The translations under genes and the position numbers were made by a program. Below the pieces are notes generated by a model, which saw nothing but the letters and a program-made list of their open reading frames with translations, was not told where the DNA came from and searched no databases. From Robertkochia flava (GTDB taxonomy: Bacteria; Bacteroidota; Bacteroidia; Flavobacteriales; Flavobacteriaceae): a stretch of DNA of 64,000 bases. The DNA lies in assembly GCF_020166515.1 (NCBI RefSeq), contig NZ_JAINZT010000007.1, forward strand, positions 389,024-453,023, read 5' to 3'. Positions 24,271-34,056 of the stretch are shown here, in pieces; position 1 is the stretch's first letter, and every line of letters begins with the position of its first letter.

Positions 24271-25101
24271 ATGAAACACGAGGGTTTTGAATTTACCTGT
24301 CACGGTCATAAACTTTTCGGGCAGTCCTGGAGTGCCGACCAGCCAAGGGGATTGGTGGTGCTCGTTCACGGAATGGGGGAACACGGGGGGAGGTATTCTT
24401 CATCCCTGGTTCCCGACCTGGTCTCAGCGGGTTTCGTGGTTTTTGCCACCGATCATTTCGGGCATGGCCACAGTGAAGGAAAGCGCGGCTATTGCCCCGG
24501 TTATGAAGCCGTTTTGGATAGTGTTGAAATGACATTGGAGCTGGCCGGGAAATCGCACCCCTGCCTGCCGGTATTTCTTTACGGACATAGCATGGGGGGG
24601 AATGTGGTCCTTGGCTATACCATGAAAAGAAAGCCCGCAGTTAAAGGGGTAGTTAGTACAAGTCCTTTTCTGAGAATGGCCTTTGAGCCCCCCGCCTGGA
24701 AAATGGCCATGGGGAAAATCCTGAGAAACCTGATTCCATCGCTTACCATGCCCAGCGGACTAAACCCGGAGCATATTTCCCGGGATCCCAGGGAGGTGAA
24801 AAAATACAAGGAAGATCCTTTGGTGCACGAAAAGGTGAGCCCGAACTTTGTTTTCCCTTTTTTAAAAGCAGGAGAGTGGATCCTTGCCCATCCCGAAGAG
24901 ATGGGGGTACCCCTGCTTTTGTGCCATGGTACCGGAGATCAAATTACCAGTCACTGGGCCACAAAGGCACTGGCGAAACAGATGGGAAAGGCCGATTTGG
25001 AGCTTTTCGAAGGGGGGTATCACGAACTTCACAATGATTATGGGAAGGAAGAAATGAAATCCCGGGTAGTCCAATGGCTTGAACAAAATCTACAGGAATA
25101 G
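24271..25101 (+). CDS. alpha/beta hydrolase, monoacylglycerol-lipase-like
   Basis: Serine hydrolase of 276 residues resembling monoglyceride lipases and lysophospholipases. The oxyanion loop is VHGMGEHGGRY (32-42) and the nucleophile is S107 in LYGHSMGGN. The likely acid and base are in CHGTGDQITS and GGYHELHND. No signal peptide is present. Its TAG stop overlaps the GTG start of tilS by one base (TAGTG), so the two genes are translationally linked. The natural substrate is not evident. Confidence 0.87.
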   Translation: MKHEGFEFTCHGHKLFGQSWSADQPRGLVVLVHGMGEHGGRYSSSLVPDLVSAGFVVFATDHFGHGHSEGKRGYCPGYEAVLDSVEMTLELAGKSHPCLPVFLYGHSMGGNVVLGYTMKRKPAVKGVVSTSPFLRMAFEPPAWKMAMGKILRNLIPSLTMPSGLNPEHISRDPREVKKYKEDPLVHEKVSPNFVFPFLKAGEWILAHPEEMGVPLLLCHGTGDQITSHWATKALAKQMGKADLELFEGGYHELHNDYGKEEMKSRVVQWLEQNLQE

Positions 25102-26420
25102 TGGAACAGGAGTTTAAAAAACACATCGAAGAGAAGTTTCCTTTTATTAAGGGAGAATCCTTATTGATCGCGGTAAGCGGAGGTCTGGACAGTGTAGTGC
25201 TTGCGTATTTAAGTATGCACTGTTGCGGATTTAAAACCGCAATTGCACACTGCAATTTCCAGTTGAGGGGAGCAGAGAGTGAACGGGATGCTCGTTTTGT
25301 GGAAGCCCTGGCCAAACAATGGGATGTTCCGTGTTTTGTCAGGCGGTTTGATACGGAAGCCTGGGCAGGGTCGCATGGAGTATCTACCCAGATGGCGGCT
25401 CGGGAGCTTCGTTATGAATGGTTTTATAAACTTATGGAAGAGCAGGGCTACCGCTATTTATTAACCGGTCATCATGCCGATGATAACCTGGAAACATTTA
25501 TCATTAACCTCAGCCGGGGGACCGGGCTGGAAGGCTTAACCGGTATTCCTGCAGTAAACGGGAATGTGGTGAGGCCATTACTGCCCTTCTCCAGGGAGCA
25601 GATCGAGACCTTTGCAAAAGAGAAGGGCTTGCAATGGATTGAAGACAGCAGCAATGAAGAAACCAAATACCTGCGCAACAAGATCCGGCATGAAGTTATT
25701 CCAGGCTTAAAGGATCTCAATACAGCCCTGGTAAGTAATTTTAATAAAACCATTGAATATCTGCAGGGGACTTCTTCCATGCTTGAAGATCATATCAACG
25801 TGGTCAGGTCTGCGATCTTTGTAAAAGAAAATGGCCTGATAAAGGTGCCTGTGGCCTCTTTGAAAGCGCTCAGGCCCGTAAATGCCTATCTTTATGCATT
25901 TTTTAACCGCTACGGTTTCACAGAGTGGAATGACCTGGAACACCTCCTGGTCGGGCAAACGGGGAAGATGGTACTTTCTCCCACGCACCGGCTGTTCCGA
26001 GATCGCGACTTTTTAATACTACAGGAATTGCGGGAAGCAGATGCGCATGAGAATACCACCTATGTGATCCGTAAAAAAAATACGAGATTTACAGGGCCTT
26101 TGACCCTGAGTTTTGAGAATGTCGATGCCATCACCCATACGGCCAAAAATGTGATCTATGTAGATGAGGGAAAGCTGAGTTTTCCGCTTAAAATCAGAAA
26201 GTGGGAAGATGGAGACCGCTTTGAGCCTTTTGGTCTGAAGGGCAGTAAAAAATTAAGCAAGTTCTTTAAGGATGAGAAATTCTCCCTGGCCGAAAAGGAA
26301 CGGCAATGGCTGCTTTGCGACGCCCAGGACCGTATTGTCTGGGTGATCGGGAAAAGGGCAGACAACAGGTTCCGGGTAGATGATCATACCGAGGAGATCC
26401 TCAGAATACGAACACATTAA
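25101..26420 (+). CDS. tilS: tRNA(Ile)-lysidine synthetase TilS
   Basis: Modifies the wobble cytidine of tRNA-Ile(CAU) to lysidine so that it reads AUA; essential in most bacteria. The ATP pyrophosphatase loop AVSGGLDSV is at 24-32, the HCNFQLRGAESERDA signature follows, and LTGHHADDNLETFI is the second conserved block. The C-terminal TilS domains extend to residue 439. The start is GTG at 25101, overlapping the preceding stop. Confidence 0.95.
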   Translation: MEQEFKKHIEEKFPFIKGESLLIAVSGGLDSVVLAYLSMHCCGFKTAIAHCNFQLRGAESERDARFVEALAKQWDVPCFVRRFDTEAWAGSHGVSTQMAARELRYEWFYKLMEEQGYRYLLTGHHADDNLETFIINLSRGTGLEGLTGIPAVNGNVVRPLLPFSREQIETFAKEKGLQWIEDSSNEETKYLRNKIRHEVIPGLKDLNTALVSNFNKTIEYLQGTSSMLEDHINVVRSAIFVKENGLIKVPVASLKALRPVNAYLYAFFNRYGFTEWNDLEHLLVGQTGKMVLSPTHRLFRDRDFLILQELREADAHENTTYVIRKKNTRFTGPLTLSFENVDAITHTAKNVIYVDEGKLSFPLKIRKWEDGDRFEPFGLKGSKKLSKFFKDEKFSLAEKERQWLLCDAQDRIVWVIGKRADNRFRVDDHTEEILRIRTH

Positions 26421-26458
26421 TTAAATTCCTAATTCATACCATTTAACAACTAACGAAC

Positions 26459-28312
26459 GTGAGAAATTTTTCAATTCTTTTCATGATGCTTCTGGTAGCC
26501 TTCCAGGTAAGTTGCCAGGAGAACGAGTACCGGATTCGCGAACATTATTCCAAAAAAGAGGTTATGATCCCTATGCGGGATGGCATTAAATTGCATACCA
26601 CGATTTATACCCCCAGAGATACCTCCAGGGAATATCCCATACTTATGCAGCGCACTCCATACAGCTGCAGGCCTTATGGGGAAGATGTATACCGAACCAC
26701 CATCGGTCCAAGTGAGACGCTGATGAGGGATGGCTATATCATCGTTTACCAGGATGTCAGGGGACGCTGGAACAGCGAAGGGGTTTATGATAATATGCGG
26801 GCCTATATCCCGAATAAGAAAGAGGGAGAGATCGATGAGGCCTCAGACACCTATGACACCATAGATTGGTTGGTTAATAATCTTGAGAATACCAACGGAA
26901 GGGTTGGCGTATGGGGAATTTCCTACCCCGGATTTTATGCCACCTATGCCTTACTCAGTGAACACCCCAATTTGGTGGCAGCTTCCCCCCAGGCCTGTAT
27001 CGGCGATTTCTTCTTTGATGATTTTCACCATAACGGAGCCTATTTGCTAAGCTACTGGAGGGCGACCTCCGTATTCGGCTATATGAAGGATACCCCCACT
27101 ACAGAGGCCTGGTACGAATTTCCGGATCTCGGAACCCAGGATCAGTACCAGTTTTTCCTGGATGCAGGGCCACTGTCCAATCTCGACCAATGGTACAAGG
27201 AGGACAATGTGTTCTGGCAACAGCTCAAGGAGCATCCCAATTACGATGAATTCTGGAGGGCAAGAGGCATCATACAGCACCTGGAAGATATTGATCCGGC
27301 CGTAATGGTTACAGGAGGATGGTTTGATGCTGAAGATCTTTACGGACCTCTGGAAACCTATAAGAACATTGAACGCCGCAGCGATAATTACAACACCCTG
27401 GTAATGGGACCGTGGAGTCATGGCGACTGGGCCAGGAACAGCGGGAGGCAGGCTGTTGGTAATGTATATTTTGGCGACAGTATTTCATCATTTTATCAAA
27501 AGGAGATCGAAGGCAGGTTCTTTAATCATTTTCTCAAAGGAGAAGCTAACGGTGCCACCGGGCTGCCGGAAGCCTATGTTTTTAACACCGGTACCAATTC
27601 CTGGAATACCTTCGATCAATGGCCTCCTGAGCGCGCCGAAAAAAAGGCATTCTTTCTTAACCATACCGGTGCGCTTTCTGAGGTAATGGCTATGCAGTAT
27701 GACCATAAGGAATTTATAAGTGATCCTGAAAAACCGGTGCCTTACAGCGAAGACATCAAGATGGTCTTTACCCCCAGGAAATTCATGACCGACGATCAGC
27801 GGTTTGCTGCGCGGCGTCCGGATGTCCTGGTCTATGAAACCGGGGTCCTGGAAGAAGATGTTACCCTGGCCGGTGATATCCTTGCCAAACTAGTGGTATC
27901 CACTACGGGGGAGGCAGCAGACTGGGCAGTGAAACTTATTGATGTTTGGCCTGCCGATGCAGAGGATTTTCCGGAAACCCAGGACCATCTCAAAATGAGT
28001 AACTACCATATGATGGTGCGTTCTGAGGTGATGCGGGGGCGGTTCCGGAACAGCTTTGAAAACCCGGAACCTTTTGTACCCGGAGAAGAAGCCAGGGTAA
28101 ACATTAAGTTACAGGATGTATACCATACCTTTAAAAAGGGACATAGGATCCAGATCCAGGTACAGAGTACCATGTTTCCGTATATCGATCTGAACCCACA
28201 AACCTGGGTGGATAATATTTTTGAGGCAAAACCTGAAGACTTTAAGAAGCAGACCCACAGGGTGTATAATAGTTCTTCAGTGGAGTTTTCTATTTTACAA
28301 AACCCAAAGTAA
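26459..28312 (+). CDS. exported CocE/NonD family hydrolase
   Basis: Large serine hydrolase of 617 residues related to cocaine esterase, glutaryl acylases and X-Pro dipeptidyl peptidases. A GTG start gives a signal peptide (MRNFSILFMMLLVAFQVSC). The Cys after it could be lipidated, though the lipobox is imperfect. The nucleophile is S155 in WGISYPG, with D290 in GGWFDAEDLYG and H321 in GPWSHGDW completing the triad. A C-terminal jelly-roll domain (about 390-610) is typical. It probably hydrolyses amide or ester bonds outside the cytoplasm; the substrate is unknown. A sodium symporter gene follows at 166 bases. Confidence 0.9.
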   Translation: MRNFSILFMMLLVAFQVSCQENEYRIREHYSKKEVMIPMRDGIKLHTTIYTPRDTSREYPILMQRTPYSCRPYGEDVYRTTIGPSETLMRDGYIIVYQDVRGRWNSEGVYDNMRAYIPNKKEGEIDEASDTYDTIDWLVNNLENTNGRVGVWGISYPGFYATYALLSEHPNLVAASPQACIGDFFFDDFHHNGAYLLSYWRATSVFGYMKDTPTTEAWYEFPDLGTQDQYQFFLDAGPLSNLDQWYKEDNVFWQQLKEHPNYDEFWRARGIIQHLEDIDPAVMVTGGWFDAEDLYGPLETYKNIERRSDNYNTLVMGPWSHGDWARNSGRQAVGNVYFGDSISSFYQKEIEGRFFNHFLKGEANGATGLPEAYVFNTGTNSWNTFDQWPPERAEKKAFFLNHTGALSEVMAMQYDHKEFISDPEKPVPYSEDIKMVFTPRKFMTDDQRFAARRPDVLVYETGVLEEDVTLAGDILAKLVVSTTGEAADWAVKLIDVWPADAEDFPETQDHLKMSNYHMMVRSEVMRGRFRNSFENPEPFVPGEEARVNIKLQDVYHTFKKGHRIQIQVQSTMFPYIDLNPQTWVDNIFEAKPEDFKKQTHRVYNSSSVEFSILQNPK

Positions 28313-28478
28313 GGCACACTGGTGGGGGAGGACCTTAATGCCATTTCCTTCATTTTAAGCCCTTTGAAACTTCAAAGAAATTCAATGTTAATTATAAATG
28401 ATAAGTTTAAGGATATTCTTTTAAGAGATTCCTTACTTTTAATGAGCTACTAACTATTATTAACGTTAAACTAATACT

Positions 28479-30131
28479 ATGAATTCTACTTTCAGCAGCC
28501 TGGACTATATTGTCTTCATAGCTTATGCTGTCATGATTCTTTTTGTGGGATTATGGGTGTCCCGAGGGAAAAAGGGACATCAGCGTAATGCAGAAGATTA
28601 TTTCCTGGCCAGTAAATCACTCCCTTGGTGGGCAATCGGGGCGTCGCTGATCGCGGCAAATATTTCGGCAGAACAATTTATCGGAATGTCGGGATCCGGG
28701 TTTGCCGTTGGACTGGCTATCGCTTCTTATGAATGGATGGCAGCTCTTACCTTACTTATTGTCGGGAAATACTTCCTGCCAATTTTTATTAATAAAGGAT
28801 TATATACGATTCCGGAATTTGTGGAGCAACGTTATTCCACAAACCTGAAAACCATTCTGGCAGTATTCTGGATCGGTTTATACATTTTTGTAAATCTAAC
28901 CTCCGTCTTATATCTGGGAGCTCTTGCCATGCAAACTATTATGGGAATTCCCATGATCTATGGGGTCATTGGTCTTGCACTTTTTGCGGCAGCCTATTCC
29001 CTCTACGGGGGGCTCTCTGCTGTGGCCTGGACCGATGTGATTCAGGTAATCTTCCTGGTTCTTGGAGGTTTGGTTACAACCTACCTTGCTTTAAATACGG
29101 TGTCAGAAGGTGATGGCGTTTTTGAAGGATTCAAGATCATCTACGACCGGGTGCCGGATAATTTCGGGATGATTCTGGATAAATCGAATCCTGAATTTGC
29201 CAATCTCCCCGGTATCTGGGTGCTTGTAGGTGGTATGTGGGTAGCCAATTTGTATTACTGGGGCTTCAACCAGTACATTATCCAGCGTACCCTGGCGGCT
29301 AAATCGCTTAAGGAATCCCAAAGAGGAATCCTGCTGGCGGCTTTCCTGAAATTATTGATCCCACTGATTGTGGTTATCCCCGGTATTGCCGCTTATGTAA
29401 TGGTTAACGATCCAGAAATAATGGCTACCCTGGGAGAATCGTCCATGGTCAATATTCCTTCCCTTTCTCAACCGGATAAAGCCTATCCGTGGTTGTTGCA
29501 GTTCCTGCCTACAGGACTTAAGGGAGTGGCTTTTGCAGCCCTTGCGGCAGCAATTGTATCGTCGCTGGCTTCCATGTTGAATTCCACTTCAACCATCTTT
29601 ACTATGGACATCTATAAGCCATATATAAATAAAAATGCCGGAGATATGACAACGGTAAAGGTGGGACGTATCTCAGCTGCGGTTGCATTGGTTATCGCAT
29701 GTCTTGTAGCCCCTGCGCTTTCCGGACTTGGACAGGCTTTTCAATATATTCAGGAGTATACAGGTATTGTGAGTCCCGGTATCCTGGCGGTATTCCTGTT
29801 AGGGCTTTTCTGGAAAAAAGCAACCAACAGAGGGGCAATAATTGGTGCATTGGCGTCGATACCGATTGCCATGTATTTTAAGGTCGCTCCCAATGGCTGG
29901 TCAGATAGTCCCTTATTCCTGGAGCTGCCATTCCTGAATCAAATGGGAATGACCGCCATCCTCACCATGATAATCATTGCCCTGGTGAGTATCAGGGAAA
30001 ATAACGGTAAAGACGATGCTAAAGGTATCCCGCTTTCAAAAGAATTGTTTAAAACAGGTCCCGTTTTTAATATCGGTGCATTTGTAGTCATGATAATTCT
30101 TGTTGCGCTGTACGCATTATTCTGGAAATAA
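28479..30131 (+). CDS. sodium/solute symporter (SSS family, SGLT-like)
   Basis: Inner-membrane symporter of 550 residues with about 14 hydrophobic helices. The N-terminal EDYFLASKSLPWWAIGASL and the ISAEQFIGMSGSGFA stretch that follows are diagnostic of the SGLT-like branch of the SSS family; AALAAAIVSSLASMLNSTST is the conserved sodium-site helix. The likely substrate is a sugar or related solute, but it cannot be assigned. It may take up products of the upstream exported hydrolase, which is only an inference from position. A strong terminator follows. Confidence 0.9.
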   Translation: MNSTFSSLDYIVFIAYAVMILFVGLWVSRGKKGHQRNAEDYFLASKSLPWWAIGASLIAANISAEQFIGMSGSGFAVGLAIASYEWMAALTLLIVGKYFLPIFINKGLYTIPEFVEQRYSTNLKTILAVFWIGLYIFVNLTSVLYLGALAMQTIMGIPMIYGVIGLALFAAAYSLYGGLSAVAWTDVIQVIFLVLGGLVTTYLALNTVSEGDGVFEGFKIIYDRVPDNFGMILDKSNPEFANLPGIWVLVGGMWVANLYYWGFNQYIIQRTLAAKSLKESQRGILLAAFLKLLIPLIVVIPGIAAYVMVNDPEIMATLGESSMVNIPSLSQPDKAYPWLLQFLPTGLKGVAFAALAAAIVSSLASMLNSTSTIFTMDIYKPYINKNAGDMTTVKVGRISAAVALVIACLVAPALSGLGQAFQYIQEYTGIVSPGILAVFLLGLFWKKATNRGAIIGALASIPIAMYFKVAPNGWSDSPLFLELPFLNQMGMTAILTMIIIALVSIRENNGKDDAKGIPLSKELFKTGPVFNIGAFVVMIILVALYALFWK

Positions 30132-30151
30132 TGCTTTGTTCAATAAAAATC

Positions 30152-30178
30152 AAAAGCCCTGCATTGCAGGGCTTTTTT
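30152..30178 (+). terminator. intrinsic terminator after the symporter gene
   Basis: The arms AAAAGCCCTGC and GCAGGGCTTTT form an 11-bp stem with a 3-base loop, followed by T on the plus strand. Confidence 0.9.
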
Positions 30179-30323
30179 CTTGGGCAAAAAAGGTAACCTT
30201 TAAGGTTAGGTTGTTTCAGAATGGAAACGTATTAAGTAGGTAGGTTTAAATAAATACTTGTTCATTCGACCCCGATGCCGGCGTTCCCTTAAGGATGTTG
30301 CCGGTGGGCATTTGGTCAATATT

Positions 30324-30614
30324 TTAGCTTCCGGCGAAAGGGGTGCCAAATATCCCTACCGCAAGCTCGGCCCAGGTTAACAGAAAAAGCAGCATTAGTC
30401 CTGCGATCAAAAAGAACCGCAGAACCGGGTTTCCCGCTTTTCTCAGAATAAATTCAACGCCCAGCCCGGTGGCCAGAAGTAAAGTGCCCATAACAATAAA
30501 ATCGAGGAGTGACCAGTTCACTTCCTCTGTAAATTGCATGGCGATCAGGGGAATCAAAAGAAGGAGGGTGATAATTCCCAGAATGATAAATAATCTTTTG
30601 TTTTGAGTGATCAT
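30324..30614 (-). CDS. small membrane protein, three helices
   Basis: A 96-residue protein with hydrophobic segments at about 8-26, 36-54 and 64-90. The central segment contains GTLLLATGLGVEFILRKAGNP. Such a pattern occurs in many Flavobacteriaceae proteins of unknown function. It lies 63 bases downstream of the HTH regulator/membrane protein pair on the same strand and may belong to the same unit. I cannot assign a function. Confidence 0.65.
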   Translation of the reverse strand: MITQNKRLFIILGIITLLLLIPLIAMQFTEEVNWSLLDFIVMGTLLLATGLGVEFILRKAGNPVLRFFLIAGLMLLFLLTWAELAVGIFGTPFAGS

Positions 30615-30677
30615 AATTGAAGTTTTATGGGTTGTGTGTTTCTTTGATACTATTAGGTTGGATTCGATATCAGCGTA

Positions 30678-30968
30678 TTACTCCAGAAGTTTTTCAATGG
30701 CATGAATATGACGTCTGAAAGCGCTTTCACCCCCTTTTGTACTGTAATAACGGGTGTGTGGTTTTCGGTTCAGAAACTCCTTTTTGATGTTGATATAGTT
30801 GCATTTTTCCAGGAATTTTAAATGACTTGCCAGGTTGCCGTCGGTTACGCCAAGAAGGGCCTTCAGGGTGTTAAAATCTACATGGTCATTCACCACCAGG
30901 GCCGACATGATCCCCAGCCGGATCCGGTTTTCAAATGCTTTATCCAGATTTTTTAAAACCTCCTTCAC
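30678..30968 (-). CDS. winged-helix transcriptional regulator (HTH_34 type)
   Basis: DNA-binding protein of 96 residues, the length of single-domain winged-helix regulators. The helix-turn-helix region FNTLKALLGVTDGNLASHLK (about 33-52) and the wing (KPHTRYYSTKGG, about 69-80) are clear. Its start overlaps the stop of the upstream membrane-protein gene by 4 bases, a common arrangement in Bacteroidota in which the regulator is linked to a membrane protein it may sense through. Its target is unknown. Confidence 0.85.
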   Translation of the reverse strand: MKEVLKNLDKAFENRIRLGIMSALVVNDHVDFNTLKALLGVTDGNLASHLKFLEKCNYINIKKEFLNRKPHTRYYSTKGGESAFRRHIHAIEKLLE

Positions 30969-31579
30969 GCTTTAGTATTCCATTGTACCATGAATCCGTA
31001 TATGATGTGAAGTATCCCAAAGCCCAGGGCCCAGATTACCACGCTGTAAGCTGGTATCAGGACGGCCAGTAAACCCAGTACTATTTCAGCGAAACCCAGC
31101 GACCTGATCTCTGTTTGGGTGAATCTTCCGGCACTGATAAGCCCCAGACCGTAAAAAATCAGCGTCAGGCCCGGGAGTATACTGATATTCCCTTTAAATA
31201 GAAGGATCAGACACAGGAGACCACCGCTTACAAGAGGAACCAGTAAAGCAGTTAATAAACGCCTGGCCTGAACTCCCCAGAGACGGTCTCGTTCCTCCCT
31301 GTTGTTTCTATTCGTAAAGAATATGGCAGCAGCGGTAGCTATGATCAGGGTTCCTGTTGCAATGAGCAATAATAACAGCATGTGATGAAGAGGGAGGTCC
31401 TCAGGTAAAACTTCCTTGAGATCGTGATACCGAAAAATGTAATAGTGAGCCGCTGTGACCCCGACAAGGGCTGTTATACCGGTGGCAATACCGGAATATC
31501 CGCTGAGGGAAACAGGCCGGGAAGATCGGTTCATGATGGTTTTGATCTCCTTAAGATCATCCAGATAGCGCTCTTTCAT
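30965..31579 (-). CDS. multi-pass membrane protein coupled to the HTH gene
   Basis: Protein of 204 residues from the ATG chosen at MKERYLDDLKEIKTIMNRSSR; a start seven codons earlier is possible. A cytoplasmic N-terminal helix is followed by about six membrane segments. The composition suggests a sensor or anti-regulator partner for the co-translated winged-helix protein, but no catalytic motif is visible. Function is unknown. Confidence 0.75.
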   Translation of the reverse strand: MKERYLDDLKEIKTIMNRSSRPVSLSGYSGIATGITALVGVTAAHYYIFRYHDLKEVLPEDLPLHHMLLLLLIATGTLIIATAAAIFFTNRNNREERDRLWGVQARRLLTALLVPLVSGGLLCLILLFKGNISILPGLTLIFYGLGLISAGRFTQTEIRSLGFAEIVLGLLAVLIPAYSVVIWALGFGILHIIYGFMVQWNTKA

Positions 31580-31700
31580 AAAAAGTACTTTGAAAAGCAA
31601 AGTACAAAATATTTTGATATTATCGTTAAATATTTATTCCGGCATGTGTTCATAGAGACGTACCGGCCAATGAGAATTAGGGTAGAGGTTTTAGTTGCTG

Positions 31701-32060
31701 CTATTCCCTGTTTTTAGCTGGATGCTCTATAGTATCCATACTTCTTTGGATCAGGTTAAGAGTATCTTCCTGGTTTAACAGCAATCCGGTATGTTCCAGT
31801 AGGGTGATACGCTCCACATATTTCACGCCCTTTTCGGTGATATACATCCCTCCAAAACGCGCCAGTTTGTATTTCATGATCAGTTCCAGGGCAATGTGAT
31901 AGTCTTCACTGCTGTAATGCTGGCCCAGGATGCCTTGTAAGTGTACCCGCATTTTAAACGGATTGCAGTACGACCTGCAGGAAATTTCCCCTTTGGTTTC
32001 CAGTAATAATTTTTTCATGATCAGTTGAATGTACAAATGCTGGCGATCGTCTGTTGTCAT
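31701..32060 (-). CDS. hypothetical protein, possible winged helix
   Basis: A 119-residue soluble protein that I do not recognise. The middle (YHIALELIMKYKLARFGG then MYITEKGVKYVERI) looks like the recognition helix and wing of a winged-helix fold. Four charged helices flank it. It starts at ATG 32060, with a second ATG 14 codons in (MKKLLLETKGE). No operon partner is evident. Confidence 0.6.
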   Translation of the reverse strand: MTTDDRQHLYIQLIMKKLLLETKGEISCRSYCNPFKMRVHLQGILGQHYSSEDYHIALELIMKYKLARFGGMYITEKGVKYVERITLLEHTGLLLNQEDTLNLIQRSMDTIEHPAKNRE

Positions 32061-32489
32061 GCCGGTACTGATTTAAGTGTTGAAAAAGGGGATACTTAAA
32101 ATTAAGGGATATGTCAGGGGTTAAATCACTGAACGTAAATCAGTTATAAACATGTTTTCAAGAGATATATTTTCTTACAGCCTATTACAGATTTTAAAGG
32201 AAATAACCGATAACATGTATTTATATAGGGATGAGAGACCTGTTATTTTATGTTATTTTGTTTTCAGTGAGATGAAGAGTAGGTAGTTTGAATTTATATA
32301 AATACCTGCAAAACAGTTATTAACTGTTTGTGAACAATATGTTCATGCCCTTCAATGCCCGGATTAATAAAAAAGTGGGCGTACAAGGAGATGGATAAGT
32401 ATTCATAAACAATACGGATTTTAAAACTTCCTTCCTCTAAGTAATTCTAATATAGAAAATATTCTATATATTTAATGAAATTTAGAGGG
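32061..32489. promoter_or_regulatory. gene-free AT-rich region with three inverted repeats before comM
   Basis: Three perfect inverted repeats lie in the last 180 bases: AAACAGTT / AACTGTTT (32311-32329), TGAACA / TGTTCA (32331-32345) and TATAGAA / TTCTATA (32451-32468), the last just before the comM start. They look like operator sites rather than terminators because they are AT-rich and lack T-runs. The rest of the region shows no coding frame. Confidence 0.4.
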
Positions 32490-34028
32490 ATGTTATCAAA
32501 GATCTGTGGGTGTGCCATTTTTGGGATAGAGGCAACCGTTATCACCATTGAAGTTCATATAGGTCCCGGAGTGGGATACCACCTGGTAGGATTACCGGAT
32601 AATGCCATCCGGGAAAGTAACTATCGTATTGCAGCTGCGCTGTTGAATAACGGGTACAGAATTCCGGGTAAAAAGGTAACCATAAACATGGCCCCTGCTG
32701 ATATGCGTAAGGAAGGTTCTGCCTATGACCTTCCTATTGCGCTGGGCATATTGATATCAGCAGGCAGGTTTACCCCGTTAAAAGACCTCTCAGGGTTGAT
32801 CTTAATGGGGGAGCTCTCCCTGGATGGTGGTCTTTTGCCCGTAAAAGGTGCGCTTCCTATGGCAGTTAAGGCAAAGGAGGAAGGCTATGCTGCCCTGATC
32901 CTGCCCGAAGAAAATGCTGAGGAAGCTGCTGTCGTAGAGGGTCTGGATGTCTATGGGATGAAACACTTCAGGGAGGTAATGGATTTCCTGTCTGGTACCT
33001 CAACGCCCCGGCCCTTAAAATTAGAAAAGGAGATGCTCTTTCGCGATCAGCTGGAATTTCCCGAGCTGGATTTTAGTGATGTCCGCGGACAGGAAAGTAT
33101 TAAACGGTGTATGGAGATCGCAGCCGCAGGCGGACACAACCTTATTCTCATCGGTCCGCCCGGATCGGGTAAAACCATGCTGGCCAAGCGCTTGCCTTCG
33201 ATACTTCCGCCCATGAGTCTTCGCGAATCCCTGGAAACCACCAAGATCCATTCTGTGGCTGGCAAGGCCAACAGCAAAGGACTGATTGTACAAAGGCCCT
33301 TCAGAAGTCCCCATCATACAATTTCAGACGTCGCCCTGGTTGGGGGTGGCAGTTATCCCCAACCGGGGGAGATCTCTCTTTCCCACAACGGGGTATTGTT
33401 TCTGGATGAGCTGCCTGAATTCAAAAGGGCGGTCCTGGAGGTCATGCGACAGCCCCTGGAAGACCGGGAGGTTACCATTTCAAGGGCAAAGTTTACCATC
33501 ACCTATCCCAGCAGTTTTATGCTGGTGGCCAGTATGAACCCGAGTCCGGGCGGATATTTCAATGATGGCAGCAGTCCGGTGGTTAATTCTCCTGCAGAGA
33601 TGCAGCGGTATATGAACAAGATCAGTGGCCCTTTACTGGACCGTATTGATATTCATATCGAGGTAAACCCCGTGCCATTCGAGGAACTTGCCAAACGGGA
33701 AAAAGGGGAGGGATCGGCCAGTATTCGGGAACGGGTGTGCCAGGCCAGAAGGCTCCAGGAAAAGCGATTTATGAAGCTCGAGAAGGTGCATTACAACGCA
33801 CAGATGTCTACCCGGCATATCCGAAGCTTTTGCGCACTTGACCGTGCCTCTTCGGCCCTGTTAAAAAATGCGATGGACCGACTAAAATTATCCGCCCGCG
33901 CTTATGATCGTATTCTTAAGGTCGCCAGAACCATTGCCGACCTGGAAGGAGAGCCCCATGTGGCCGCTCATCATATCGCAGAAGCCATACAGTACCGGAG
34001 CCTGGACAGAGAGGGGTGGTTGGGATGA
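32490..34028 (+). CDS. comM: YifB/ComM family Mg-chelatase-like AAA+ ATPase
   Basis: AAA+ helicase-like protein of 512 residues. In other bacteria ComM drives branch migration during natural transformation. An N-terminal Lon-protease-like domain (to about 160) precedes the ATPase with Walker A GPPGSGKT at 222-229, Walker B VLFLDELPEF, and a C-terminal Mg-chelatase domain. The start is taken at MLSKICGCAIFGIEA, which matches the family N-terminus and is preceded by AGAGGG; an ATG five codons earlier also exists. It is a lone plus-strand gene whose stop borders a tandem repeat. Confidence 0.93.
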   Translation: MLSKICGCAIFGIEATVITIEVHIGPGVGYHLVGLPDNAIRESNYRIAAALLNNGYRIPGKKVTINMAPADMRKEGSAYDLPIALGILISAGRFTPLKDLSGLILMGELSLDGGLLPVKGALPMAVKAKEEGYAALILPEENAEEAAVVEGLDVYGMKHFREVMDFLSGTSTPRPLKLEKEMLFRDQLEFPELDFSDVRGQESIKRCMEIAAAGGHNLILIGPPGSGKTMLAKRLPSILPPMSLRESLETTKIHSVAGKANSKGLIVQRPFRSPHHTISDVALVGGGSYPQPGEISLSHNGVLFLDELPEFKRAVLEVMRQPLEDREVTISRAKFTITYPSSFMLVASMNPSPGGYFNDGSSPVVNSPAEMQRYMNKISGPLLDRIDIHIEVNPVPFEELAKREKGEGSASIRERVCQARRLQEKRFMKLEKVHYNAQMSTRHIRSFCALDRASSALLKNAMDRLKLSARAYDRILKVARTIADLEGEPHVAAHHIAEAIQYRSLDREGWLG

Positions 34029-34056
34029 TGATGAAATTTGAAAGTTTTATTTGGTT

